40,666 nucleotides of DNA, from contig CALESG010000080.1 in NCBI GenBank assembly GCA_937907215.1, positions 1 to 40,666 on the forward strand, read 5' to 3'. Below, piece by piece: positions 15,551-23,599 of the stretch. Position 1 is the first letter of the stretch. Each line of letters opens with the position of its first letter. Source of the DNA: an uncultured Ruminococcus sp. GTDB lineage: Bacteria; Bacillota; Clostridia; Oscillospirales; Ruminococcaceae. The position numbers and the translations under genes were made by a program. The notes under the pieces are model-generated. The model ran no database searches, was not told the DNA's origin, and saw nothing but the letters and a program-made list of their open reading frames with translations.

Positions 15551-18178
15551 ATGAGTGAAAATAATGAAAACATGGACAATAAACTTGAAAATCGTGATGG
15601 GAAAATTATTCCAATCGAGATAAGCACTGAGGTACAGCAATCATTTTTGCAGTATGCAATGTCTGTTATTGTATCAAGAGCGCTTCCGGATGTGCGTGAT
15701 GGACTTAAACCGGTTCACCGCCGTATTCTCTATACAATGTATGAAAAGAATTTGACTCCGGATAAACCTTATCATAAGTGTGCGGATACAGTTGGTTCTG
15801 TTCTCGGTAGTTATCACCCACATGGTGACGCTTCTGTTTATGATGCTTTGGTTCGTCTTGCACAGCCATTTTCTTTGAGATATATGCTGGTTGACGGTCA
15901 AGGCAACTTCGGTTCTGTAGACGGAGATCCCCCGGCTGCTTATCGTTATACTGAAGCCAGAATGTCTAAAATCGCACTTGAAATGCTTACTGATATTCAA
16001 AAGGAAACTGTTCCTTTTATGCCTAACTATGATGAAAGACTTAAGGAGCCTGTTGTATTGCCTTCACGTTATCCTAATCTTCTTGTAAACGGCTCTGTGG
16101 GCATTGCTGTTGGTATGGCTACAAACATACCACCGCATAATTTAGGCGAGGTTGTAGACGGCATAGAGCTTCTTATGGACGAACCTGACTGTACTATAGA
16201 AGAAATTATGGAAAAGATAAAAGGTCCTGATTTTCCTACAGGCGGTATTATTATGGGCAAGGCGGGTATTCGTGCTGCTTATAATACTGGAAGAGGCAAG
16301 ATAACGCTGAGAAGTAAAGTAGAATTTGAAAAGGTTCGTGGCAGAGATGCTATTATAGTTACAGAAATACCTTATATGGTCAATAAGGCTCGTCTTGTAG
16401 AAAGCATTGCACAGCTTGCTAAAGAAAAGCGTGTTGAAGGTATTGCTCATATTCAAGATGAATCCAGCCGTGAAGGAATGAGAATCGTAATTGAGCTTAA
16501 AAAGGATACTAATGCTGAAATAGTTCTTAATAAGCTTTATAGTTATACTCAGCTTCAGGATACTGTTGGCGTTATAATGATAGCACTTGTAAATGGTGAA
16601 CCTAAAGTGCTTTCTATAAAACAGATACTTGAGCATTATTTAAACTTCCAGATAGAAGTTATAACAAATCGTACTAAGTTCGATCTTGCAAAGGCTAAGA
16701 AACGTGCTCATATACTCCAAGGTTTTGTAGTTGCTATTGATAATGTAGATGAAGTTATAAGAATCCTGCGTTCAAGCCAGACTATTCCGGAAGGCAAACA
16801 AAGACTTATAGAGCGTTTTAAAGATATTGATATGACAGATCTGCTTGACCGCAGTGAATATGATATGAGTCATTATAACTTTGATCCTCAGATAGGTCTT
16901 ACAAATGAACAGGCTGATGCTATTGTTCAGATGCGCTTTGGCGCTCTTACAGGAATGGAGCGTAAGAAGGTTACTGATGAGCTTTATGAGATAACAAAGA
17001 AGATCGCTGAATATATTGAAATTCTTTCTGATGAAAATCTTGTTAAGGATATTATTCGTACTGACCTTCGTGAAATCGCACGTAAATTCTCTGATCCACG
17101 CCGTACTATGATAGAAAATGTATGCGGTGAAGTGGAGATAGAAGACCTTATACCGGTTACAGAATGCGTTGTTACTTATACTAATGGCGGCTACCTTAAG
17201 CGTATGCCGTCTGATACCTATAAGCTTCAGCGTAGAGGCGGAAGAGGTGTAAACGGCATGAAACAGCGTGCTGAAGACTATGTAAGCGAAATGTTTATAA
17301 GCTCTTCTCATGATCATGTTATGTTTATCAGCAACAAGGGAATTATGTATAAGCTGAAATGTTATGAGATACCTGAAGGAGGAAAAACCTCGAAGGGACT
17401 TAATATAGTTAATCTTATAACTATGAGCGAAAACGAACATATTTCTGCAATACTTCACACATCTGATTTTGATGAAGGAAAGTTTGTAAATATCGTTACT
17501 AAAAAGGGCAAGATCAAACGTACTTCACTTTCGGCTTATAAAAACGTTCGCAAAAACGGTCTTATTGCTATAGGTCTTGATGAGGACGATGAGATCGCCG
17601 GTGTTGTTATGACAGAAGGCAATGATAATATCTTTATTGCTACAAGAAACGGAATGATACTGCGTACAAATGAAAATAATGTAAGACCTATGAGCAGAAG
17701 CGCTCACGGTGTACGTGCTATATCTCTAAAAGAAAATGATGAAGTGGCTTCAATTGCACGTGAACGTGATAATGCAGAGCTTCTAACTATCACAACAAAT
17801 GGTTATGGAAGAAGAAGTGATGCTGATGAATACCGCATTCAGAACAGAGGCGGATTTGGTATTAAGAATTATAATATTGATTCTGAAAGAGGTCATGTTT
17901 GCGGAATAAGAATGGTCGAGTCTGATGAAGACATTATCCTTATATCAAGTGATGGTGTTATAATTCGTGTACGCTGTGAAGATATACGCATTATGGGAAG
18001 AACTGCAAAGGGTGTAAGAACTATGAAAGTTACACCGGGCAATACTGTTGTTGCCTTTACAAGTGCTCCTCATGACGAGTCTTCTGAAATATCTGATGTT
18101 GAGTCAGAAAATATATCTGATGAAGAAGTAAATACTGAAACTCCTCAGGTAGATACAGTATCTGATACAAATGAATAA
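15551..18178 (+). CDS. gyrA: DNA gyrase subunit A
   Basis: Breakage-reunion half of gyrase. The 875-aa protein has an extra about 20 residues before the conserved I-P-I-E-I-S-T-E-V start, the catalytic Tyr133 in A-A-Y-R-Y-T-E, a long coiled-coil arm, and the C-terminal beta-pinwheel with GyrA-box Q-R-R-G-G-R-G-V near residues 558-565, confirming gyrase rather than ParC. The quinolone region reads G-D-A-S-V-Y-D: Ala94 occupies the position of E. coli Ser83, Asp98 that of Asp87. The tail is acidic and Ser/Glu/Asp-rich. GGTG lies 8 bp before the start, 12 bp after the preceding membrane protein. A terminator follows. Confidence 0.97.
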   Translation: MSENNENMDNKLENRDGKIIPIEISTEVQQSFLQYAMSVIVSRALPDVRDGLKPVHRRILYTMYEKNLTPDKPYHKCADTVGSVLGSYHPHGDASVYDALVRLAQPFSLRYMLVDGQGNFGSVDGDPPAAYRYTEARMSKIALEMLTDIQKETVPFMPNYDERLKEPVVLPSRYPNLLVNGSVGIAVGMATNIPPHNLGEVVDGIELLMDEPDCTIEEIMEKIKGPDFPTGGIIMGKAGIRAAYNTGRGKITLRSKVEFEKVRGRDAIIVTEIPYMVNKARLVESIAQLAKEKRVEGIAHIQDESSREGMRIVIELKKDTNAEIVLNKLYSYTQLQDTVGVIMIALVNGEPKVLSIKQILEHYLNFQIEVITNRTKFDLAKAKKRAHILQGFVVAIDNVDEVIRILRSSQTIPEGKQRLIERFKDIDMTDLLDRSEYDMSHYNFDPQIGLTNEQADAIVQMRFGALTGMERKKVTDELYEITKKIAEYIEILSDENLVKDIIRTDLREIARKFSDPRRTMIENVCGEVEIEDLIPVTECVVTYTNGGYLKRMPSDTYKLQRRGGRGVNGMKQRAEDYVSEMFISSSHDHVMFISNKGIMYKLKCYEIPEGGKTSKGLNIVNLITMSENEHISAILHTSDFDEGKFVNIVTKKGKIKRTSLSAYKNVRKNGLIAIGLDEDDEIAGVVMTEGNDNIFIATRNGMILRTNENNVRPMSRSAHGVRAISLKENDEVASIARERDNAELLTITTNGYGRRSDADEYRIQNRGGFGIKNYNIDSERGHVCGIRMVESDEDIILISSDGVIIRVRCEDIRIMGRTAKGVRTMKVTPGNTVVAFTSAPHDESSEISDVESENISDEEVNTETPQVDTVSDTNE

Positions 18179-18186
18179 TATATTTT

Positions 18187-18226
18187 TGGGTACCGACAGT
18201 GTATTGCTGTCGGAAACCCATTTTTT
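18187..18226 (+). terminator. Terminator after gyrA
   Basis: TGGGTACCGACAG (18187-18199) pairs with CTGTCGGAAACCCA (18207-18220), with a small bulge, and is followed by six T residues. It starts 8 bp past the gyrA stop. Confidence 0.9.
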
Positions 18227-18268
18227 ATGATCATTCTTTATATTTTAGATATTTATGGTGAACTGTAA

Positions 18269-19114
18269 ATGCTCATTTTTTTTATTATTTTAATTGCTGT
18301 TATTTCAGCTTTGATTATTTGCTGTTTTATAGAACGTCAGATAATTATTACCCGCAGGCAAGATATTAGCCTTGAAAATTTGCCGCCTGCTTTTAATAAT
18401 CTTAAGATCCTTCAGATCTCCGATATTCATCATCGGAAATTTGGTGAAAATCAAAATCGTATTTTAAAGCGTGTAAAAAGAGAAATGCCTGATATTATAG
18501 CAATTACAGGCGATCTGATCTCACGTGATATTCGAGATTTTTCGGGAACAGGAAATTTCTGCAAGGCTCTTGGCGAAATAGCTCCGGTGCTTTTTTCAAT
18601 AGGAAATCATGAACTTGATCTGCCGGATAAGGTTCGCAGTACATATATAGAAACTCTTAAAAATGCAGGTGTTAATGTACTTCTTAATTCTTCATATCCT
18701 CTGCGTAAAGATGATGAGGTTATCTATTTTATAGGTGCATCACTTGATATAAGTGTTTATCATGATGGAAATCATTCATATGCAGATTTGAATACTTATT
18801 CTTTAAAAGAACTTGAGTCGGATATAGGTACATATAATGGATTTACTGTTTTGCTTGCTCATAATCCTTTGATTTTCGATGTATATGCCGAATGGAATGC
18901 AGATCTTATTCTTTCAGGTCACGTTCACGGCGGTGTGATAAGACTTCCATTTATAGGCGGTTTGCTTTCACCCGAACGCAAGTTTTTTCCTGCTTATACA
19001 CGTGGTTTGTATCAAATGGACTCTTCTAAATTATATGTATCAGCAGGTATAGGAAAATTTAGATTATTTAATCCTTCTGAAATAAATCTTATTACACTTT
19101 TATCAAAACGCTGA
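18269..19114 (+). CDS. Membrane-anchored metallophosphoesterase (YkuE-like)
   Basis: A 281-aa calcineurin-fold phosphoesterase with one N-terminal membrane anchor (hydrophobic residues 2-24). The metal-binding series is complete: I-S-D-I-H-H (first Asp-x-His), G-D-L-I-S, G-N-H-E-L, A-H-N-P and S-G-H-V-H-G-G. Family members near this type act on phospholipid-like or nucleotide substrates at the membrane, but the substrate here is not known. It stands alone between the gyrA terminator and the parS/MITE/parS cassette before mnmG. The ATG has only a weak GGTGA, about 10 bp upstream. Confidence 0.88.
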   Translation: MLIFFIILIAVISALIICCFIERQIIITRRQDISLENLPPAFNNLKILQISDIHHRKFGENQNRILKRVKREMPDIIAITGDLISRDIRDFSGTGNFCKALGEIAPVLFSIGNHELDLPDKVRSTYIETLKNAGVNVLLNSSYPLRKDDEVIYFIGASLDISVYHDGNHSYADLNTYSLKELESDIGTYNGFTVLLAHNPLIFDVYAEWNADLILSGHVHGGVIRLPFIGGLLSPERKFFPAYTRGLYQMDSSKLYVSAGIGKFRLFNPSEINLITLLSKR

Positions 19115-19154
19115 AAAGATAAGTTTTATTTCTATCATTCATAAAATATTAAAA

Positions 19155-19170
19155 TGTTCCACGTGGAACA
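19155..19170. promoter_or_regulatory. parS site 2
   Basis: TGTTCCACGTGGAACA, identical to the other five sites, with AAAA before it and TTT after. It lies 40 bp after the phosphoesterase and 37 bp before a 163-bp element. Confidence 0.93.
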
Positions 19171-19207
19171 TTTCTCAGATGCGCTTCAATAAGCTTTGCT
19201 TGCTTTT

Positions 19208-19370
19208 AGAACATGTCCACATAGGAAATTCTGCACGTCTTTTTGACAAATTTTGTTAATTGTTGCGTCAAAAATCCTTGACATACTTCAGCATGCCTGC
19301 GAATTTTTTTCTTACATTCGGTAAAATTATGCTCGAAAATTCGCACACAATTTCTATGTGTACAGGTTCT
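19208..19370. mobile_element. 163-bp MITE-like element, copy 2
   Basis: Reverse-oriented copy of the same length as the one at 3920. Its terminal repeats are AGAACATGTCCACATAGGA and the complement of AGAACCTGTACACATAGA. The shared core CAAAAATCCTTGACATACTT with GCATGCCTGCGAATTTTT is at about 19267-19309. It is non-coding and is framed by parS sites 2 and 3, at 37 and 13 bp from its ends. Confidence 0.7.
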
Positions 19371-19383
19371 TAAAATAACAAAT

Positions 19384-19399
19384 TGTTCCACGTGGAACA
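19384..19399. promoter_or_regulatory. parS site 3
   Basis: Identical 16-bp palindrome, here flanked by AAT and ATT so that the dyad extends to about 22 bp. It is 57 bp before the mnmG start codon, close enough to affect its promoter. Confidence 0.93.
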
Positions 19400-19455
19400 A
19401 TTTTGAATATTATTATTTGAATAGTATTAACTATATTTTTATGGGAGTTGATTCG

Positions 19456-21345
19456 ATGTACCATATGGGTGCTTTTGATGTCGCTGTTATCGGTGCAGGT
19501 CATGCAGGTGTTGAGGCTGCCCTTGCCGCTGCAAGACTTGGCTGTAAGACTGCTCTATTTACTATATCTTTGGATCAGATCGCAAATATGCCATGTAATC
19601 CATCTATTGGTGGTACTGCTAAAGGTCATTTGGTTAGAGAAATAGATGCTCTTGGCGGTGAAATGGGTAAAGCGGCAGACGCTTGCTTTATTCAAAGCCG
19701 TATGCTTAATCGTGGAAAAGGTCCGGCTGTATATAGTTTGCGTGTTCAGGCTGATAGGGTGAAATATCATAATTATATGAAAAAAGTCTGTGAAAGTACT
19801 GAAAACCTTTTTGTAAAACAAGCTGAGATCGCTGAGATTATTACTGAAAATGATCGTGTTGTAGGAGTTGTTACAACTCTTGGTGCTGAATATGATGTTA
19901 AAGCAGCAATAGTTGCAACCGGAACATATCTTAATGGAAGAATTCACATAGGTACTGTTTCATATGAAAGTGGACCTGATAGTGCATTGCCTAGCCGAAG
20001 CCTTGGAGCAAATCTTATAAAACTTGGATTGCCGCTTAGAAGATTTAAGACAGGAACTCCATGTCGTGTGCATAGAAGAAGTATAGACTTTGATGCTATT
20101 GAAGAACAGCTTGGAGATAATGATATAGTTCCGTTTTCATTTGAAACATCCACAGAGGGCTTGAAAAATCTTGTTTCATGTTATATTACTTATACTAATC
20201 AGAAAACGCATGATATAATAAGAAATAATCTTGACCGATCACCAATGTTTACCGGTCAGATAGAAGGCGTTGGTCCTCGCTATTGCCCATCAATTGAAAC
20301 AAAAATAGTTAGATTCGCTGAAAAAGAACGTCATCAGTTATTTGTTGAACCTATGGGTCTTGATACAGATGAATTCTATTTGCAGGGAATGTCTACTTCA
20401 TTGCCCGAAGATGTTCAGCAGGATTTTTTAAGAACGATTCGTGGACTTGAAAATGTTGAGATAATGCGTCCGGCATACGCTATTGAATATGATTGCGTTG
20501 ACCCTACTGCATTGAGAGCTACACTTGAAACTAAAAAAATAAGCGGCTTGTATGGAGCAGGTCAGTTTAATGGAAGTTCAGGTTATGAAGAGGCTGCTGC
20601 TCAGGGTATAGTTGCCGGAATAAATGCTGCACTTAAGATTTTTAATAAAGCTCCAATGATCCTTGATAGAGCATCTTCATATATTGGTACTCTTATTGAT
20701 GATTTGGTTACAAAGGGCTGTGAAGATCCATATAGAATGATGACTTCAAGAAGTGAGTATCGTTTGATATTGCGCCAGGATAATGCCGATGAAAGACTTA
20801 TGCCTATAGGATATGATATAGGATTGCTTCCTGAATATAGATATAAAAATATGCTGGAAAAGTATAAGGCTGTTGAATCAGAGAAAAAACGTGTTCAAAA
20901 GAAAAATATGTCTCCTAATACTGAGCTTAATAAATTTCTTGAATCTAAAGGTACAGCACCCCTTTCAACAGGTTGTAAATTAGGTGATTTGATACGTCGT
21001 CCTCAGCTTGGTTATGATATGTTGAAAGAGTATGATCCAGAGCGTCCGGAGCTTGATCCTGTTATAGGTCAACAAGTTGAAATACAGATAAAATACGAAG
21101 GATATATTGAAAAGCAGCTTGCACTTATAGAAAAAATGAGAAAACTTGAAAAAATAATATTGCCAGAAGGAACAGATTATTCGCAAATACGTGGTTTACG
21201 CCTTGAAGCTGCTGAAAAGTTGAATGCACATCAGCCCGGCAATATAGGTCAGGCAAGCCGTATATCCGGCGTTTCACCTGCTGATATTTCTGTCTTAGTT
21301 GTCTGGGAAATTTCAAGAAAGGATAAACACAGTAATGAAAATTGA
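19456..21345 (+). CDS. mnmG: tRNA uridine-5-carboxymethylaminomethyl modification enzyme MnmG
   Basis: FAD-binding partner of MnmE in wobble-uridine modification. The 629-aa protein opens with the FAD dinucleotide fold V-I-G-A-G-H-A-G-V-E-A and has the family motifs C-N-P-S-I-G-G-T-A-K-G-H-L, K-T-G-T-P-C-R and G-P-R-Y-C-P-S-I-E. I start at the ATG at 19456 because GGGAG lies 8 bp upstream and the length then matches the family (about 628 aa). An upstream ATG at 19441 and a TTG at 19417 are open but poorer. It overlaps rsmG by 11 bp, so the two are coupled. The upstream cassette of parS sites and a MITE may hold its promoter. Confidence 0.96.
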   Translation: MYHMGAFDVAVIGAGHAGVEAALAAARLGCKTALFTISLDQIANMPCNPSIGGTAKGHLVREIDALGGEMGKAADACFIQSRMLNRGKGPAVYSLRVQADRVKYHNYMKKVCESTENLFVKQAEIAEIITENDRVVGVVTTLGAEYDVKAAIVATGTYLNGRIHIGTVSYESGPDSALPSRSLGANLIKLGLPLRRFKTGTPCRVHRRSIDFDAIEEQLGDNDIVPFSFETSTEGLKNLVSCYITYTNQKTHDIIRNNLDRSPMFTGQIEGVGPRYCPSIETKIVRFAEKERHQLFVEPMGLDTDEFYLQGMSTSLPEDVQQDFLRTIRGLENVEIMRPAYAIEYDCVDPTALRATLETKKISGLYGAGQFNGSSGYEEAAAQGIVAGINAALKIFNKAPMILDRASSYIGTLIDDLVTKGCEDPYRMMTSRSEYRLILRQDNADERLMPIGYDIGLLPEYRYKNMLEKYKAVESEKKRVQKKNMSPNTELNKFLESKGTAPLSTGCKLGDLIRRPQLGYDMLKEYDPERPELDPVIGQQVEIQIKYEGYIEKQLALIEKMRKLEKIILPEGTDYSQIRGLRLEAAEKLNAHQPGNIGQASRISGVSPADISVLVVWEISRKDKHSNEN

Positions 21346-22042
21346 TTTTTCAACAATTCAAAAGCTGTTTGTGGAAAACGGTCTGGAGTTAGAAGCAAGT
21401 CAATATCAAGCACTTGAAGTATATGGTGAATTTCTTGTTGAATATAATAAAAAAGTAAATTTAACATCTATTACAGAGCCGATTGAGATTTGGAAAAAAC
21501 ATTTTTTAGATAGCATATATCCGCTTAAATTAGTTGATATTCCAGTGGATTCATCTATGATAGATGTTGGTACAGGTGCAGGTTTTCCAAGTGTTCCAAT
21601 GGCAATTTACAGAAATGATTTGAAAATCACAATGCTCGACAGCCTTCAAAAGAGAATAAATTTTTTAGAACAGCTTGCTGTTAAAACAGGATTGAATTCC
21701 TGGCAGTGTATTCATGGAAGAGCTGAGGATATGGGAAAAGATTTGGAATATAGGGAAAAATATGATATAGCTGTTGCAAGAGCTGTTGCATCATTGCCGG
21801 TTTTATGTGAATATTGTATGCCTTTTGTAAAGATTGGTGGAAGCTTTATTGCATTAAAAGGCCCTAATGAAAATACAGTCGATGCGGCAAATGCTGTATC
21901 AGAACTCGGCGGAGAAATTATAAATGAAATTCCTTATAATATTTGCGGTGATGACAGAAAGCTTATTGTAATTGGTAAAGTATCGCAAACTCCGACAAAA
22001 TATCCTCGCAGAAGCAAACGAATCCAGCAGATGCATTTGTAA
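21335..22042 (+). CDS. rsmG: 16S rRNA (guanine-527-N7)-methyltransferase RsmG
   Basis: Methylates G527 of 16S rRNA (loss gives low-level streptomycin resistance in model species). At 235 aa it has the SAM-binding block I-D-V-G-T-G-A-G-F-P-S-V-P-M-A near residues 70-84, N-L-T-S-I-T before it and A-V-A-R-A-V-A-S-L-P further on. A GAAAGGA motif is 11 bp before the ATG; the codons upstream of it in this frame overlap mnmG and are not needed. The C-terminal Y-P-R-R-S-K-R-I-Q is typical. It is followed by 169 bp holding the promoter of the ParB-like gene. Confidence 0.95.
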   Translation: MKIDFSTIQKLFVENGLELEASQYQALEVYGEFLVEYNKKVNLTSITEPIEIWKKHFLDSIYPLKLVDIPVDSSMIDVGTGAGFPSVPMAIYRNDLKITMLDSLQKRINFLEQLAVKTGLNSWQCIHGRAEDMGKDLEYREKYDIAVARAVASLPVLCEYCMPFVKIGGSFIALKGPNENTVDAANAVSELGGEIINEIPYNICGDDRKLIVIGKVSQTPTKYPRRSKRIQQMHL

Positions 22043-22121
22043 AAAATTGTTATCTTGTCATAATCAGTCGTATAATATGATTTTTATGCGATATTTCTCT
22101 ATAGTCACGATATTTCTTATC

Positions 22122-22130
22122 TGTTATAAT
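22122..22130 (+). promoter_or_regulatory. Extended -10 promoter before the ParB-like gene
   Basis: TGTTATAAT gives a perfect -10 with the TG extension; a weak -35 (TAGTCA) lies 17 bp earlier. The start codon is about 80 bp downstream. Confidence 0.55.
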
Positions 22131-22211
22131 ATATTTAGGCGATAAATTATAGTTAGCATGTTTTGCCTTTAAATATAAATAAAAGAGAAATTTACTGAAG
22201 GAGAGAATATT

Positions 22212-23078
22212 ATGTCAGGATTATTAACTTTTACAGACAGAAAAAATGCAAGTAAAATTGCAATGCTCCCATTAAAAGAAATATTTATAAATGACCATAA
22301 AAAATGTATGACCTGCAATCCTCGTGAACTTAAAGGTTCAGTAATAAATATAGAAAAAAATGGTTTAGATAGTCCCTTGATAGTAAAAAAAATCGATAGG
22401 GGATATGAACTGATTTCAGATATAAAAAGCTATTATTCTGCTAAATTTGCAGGAATAGAATCAGTCCCATGCATTGTATTAAATGATAATGACGAAAATT
22501 ACGCTATGCTTAATCAAATTCAGGCTATACATAATCAAAGCTTTGACTTTTTTAAGGAAGCAGAAGAAATAGAAAAACTAATATCTCACTATGGTATGAC
22601 ACAGGAAGATGCCGCTTTGCATCTTGGAAAGGCACAGAGTACGGTTGCAAATAAATTAAGATTGCTCAGACTTACAGCTGAAGAGAGAAAGCTTATAATA
22701 GATAACCATCTTACTGAAAGACATGCCAGGGCCTTGCTTAGACTTGCATCATCACAGGAAAGATTATATATATTAAATATGGTTATACAATATGGTTTTA
22801 ATGTTGAAAAAACAGAACTTGCAGTTGATAAGGTCATAGGTCATCGCCACCCAAGAGAATCCTATCGTAAACGCAGCCGTTCGGGTCAGAGTGTGAAAAC
22901 ATATATAAATACAATAATGAAAGCAGTTGAAGGACTTGAATCGTCCGGCTTTAGAATAGATGCAAAGAGAGTGGAACATGATAATTGTTTGGAATTAAGA
23001 GTCAGAATCCCTAATAATAACGGATATATTACTGCAAATGAAAATTCATATGTTTTAAAAGATAGCAATTTGAATTGA
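22212..23078 (+). CDS. ParB/Noc-like protein with degenerate nucleotide-binding box
   Basis: A 288-aa protein in the gene slot where Noc lies in Bacillus (rsmG-noc-parA-parB). Residues about 15-95 form the ParB N-terminal fold, residues 129-151 are a ParB-type helix-turn-helix (M-T-Q-E-D-A-A-L-H-L-G ... S-T-V-A-N-K-L-R-L-L-R-L), followed by the L-T-E-R-H-A-R-A-L-L-R-L helix and a C-terminal dimerization region. In true ParB here residues 78-83 read G-E-R-R-W-R; the equivalent segment in this protein reads I-S-D-I-K-S-Y-Y, so the arginine patch used for CTP binding is absent. The E-N-L-Q-R motif is also replaced by N-Q-I-Q-A. It may be a DNA-binding adaptor or a Noc-like factor that does not slide. 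AAGGAGAG precedes the ATG. A terminator follows. Confidence 0.85.
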   Translation: MSGLLTFTDRKNASKIAMLPLKEIFINDHKKCMTCNPRELKGSVINIEKNGLDSPLIVKKIDRGYELISDIKSYYSAKFAGIESVPCIVLNDNDENYAMLNQIQAIHNQSFDFFKEAEEIEKLISHYGMTQEDAALHLGKAQSTVANKLRLLRLTAEERKLIIDNHLTERHARALLRLASSQERLYILNMVIQYGFNVEKTELAVDKVIGHRHPRESYRKRSRSGQSVKTYINTIMKAVEGLESSGFRIDAKRVEHDNCLELRVRIPNNNGYITANENSYVLKDSNLN

Positions 23079-23084
23079 AATTTA

Positions 23085-23131
23085 AATAGGCTGCTGCAAA
23101 ATTAAACCTTGCAGCAGACCTATTATTTTTT
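23085..23131 (+). terminator. Terminator after the ParB-like gene
   Basis: AATAGGCTGCTGCAA (23085-23099) pairs with TTGCAGCAGACCTATT (23109-23124) with one internal mismatch and a 9-nt loop; T-rich sequence (ATTTTTTTA) follows. Confidence 0.9.
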
Positions 23132-23164
23132 TATAAAAATACTGCCAGGAATCAAATCATAAAT

Positions 23165-23180
23165 TGTTCCACGTGGAACA
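23165..23180. promoter_or_regulatory. parS site 4
   Basis: TGTTCCACGTGGAACA flanked by AAT and ATT. It is 93 bp before site 5, forming a close pair upstream of parA. Confidence 0.93.
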
Positions 23181-23195
23181 ATTGGAATTGCGTTT

Positions 23196-23223
23196 GCAAA
23201 ATTATGCTCAAAATTCGCACATC
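23196..23223. mobile_element. Remnant of the 163-bp element (end fragment)
   Basis: A fragment reading GCAAAATTATGCTCAAAA then TTCGCACATC matches the subterminal part of the 163-bp family (compare GTAAAATTATGCTCGAAA in the 19208 copy). The rest of the element is missing between parS sites 4 and 5. Confidence 0.5.
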
Positions 23224-23257
23224 TTTTTTTATTATATAAATTATTAAATTATAAAAA

Positions 23258-23273
23258 TGTTCCACGTGGAACA
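23258..23273. promoter_or_regulatory. parS site 5
   Basis: TGTTCCACGTGGAACA flanked by AAAAA and TTTTTTT, about 330 bp upstream of parA. Confidence 0.93.
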
Positions 23274-23293
23274 TTTTTTTTATTGCCATATAT

Positions 23294-23458
23294 TAGGGTG
23301 TGTTGACACTAACGCTCAACGCCCGTCTTACAGACATCGTTTCCGTCTTTCTGTGTTAAAAATCCTTGTCATACAACAGTATGCCTGCGAATTTTTGCCT
23401 TGAAATACGAAAAATATCTTTGCAATCCGGGCATTTTGGATAGTGTCAACACACCCTA
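23294..23458. mobile_element. 163-bp MITE-like element with different termini, copy 3
   Basis: Perfect 18-bp terminal repeats TAGGGTGTGTTGACACTA (left) and TAGTGTCAACACACCCTA (right); counting from AGGG to CCCT it is 163 bp. The interior contains TTAAAAATCCTTGTCATAC and GTATGCCTGCGAATTTTTG, the same core as the AGAAC-ended copies at 3920 and 19208, though the termini differ. TA at both outer edges fits a TA target duplication. It is non-coding. Confidence 0.75.
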
Positions 23459-23483
23459 GAACTTCCTTATGAACACAAGTTCT
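23458..23483. mobile_element. Internally deleted remnant of the AGAAC-ended element
   Basis: AGAACTT (left terminus) is joined directly to CCTTATGAACACAAGTTCT, which resembles the right terminus of the copy at 25310. The whole interior appears lost. It abuts the TAGGG-ended element with no gap. Confidence 0.45.
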
Positions 23484-23524
23484 TAGCATATAACTGAAAA
23501 ATCAAATATTTTTTGCTCGTTTTA

Positions 23525-23573
23525 TTGTAAAGTCATAAAAATACTTTACAAACAAAATAAATCATGATATAAT
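23525..23573 (+). promoter_or_regulatory. parA promoter with overlapping inverted repeat
   Basis: TTTACA (23545-23550) and TATAAT (23568-23573) are 17 bp apart, 26 bp before the parA ATG. A perfect 9-bp inverted repeat, TTGTAAAGT (23525-23533) and ACTTTACAA (23543-23551), covers the -35 and could be an operator, perhaps for autoregulation. Confidence 0.75.
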
Positions 23574-23599
23574 ATAATAAGAAGAAAGGGGCGTAAAGA

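Noticed and set aside
23140..23599. CRISPR array or tandem repeat upstream of parA
   Set aside because: The repeated sequence is parS and MITE ends; there are no regular spacers.
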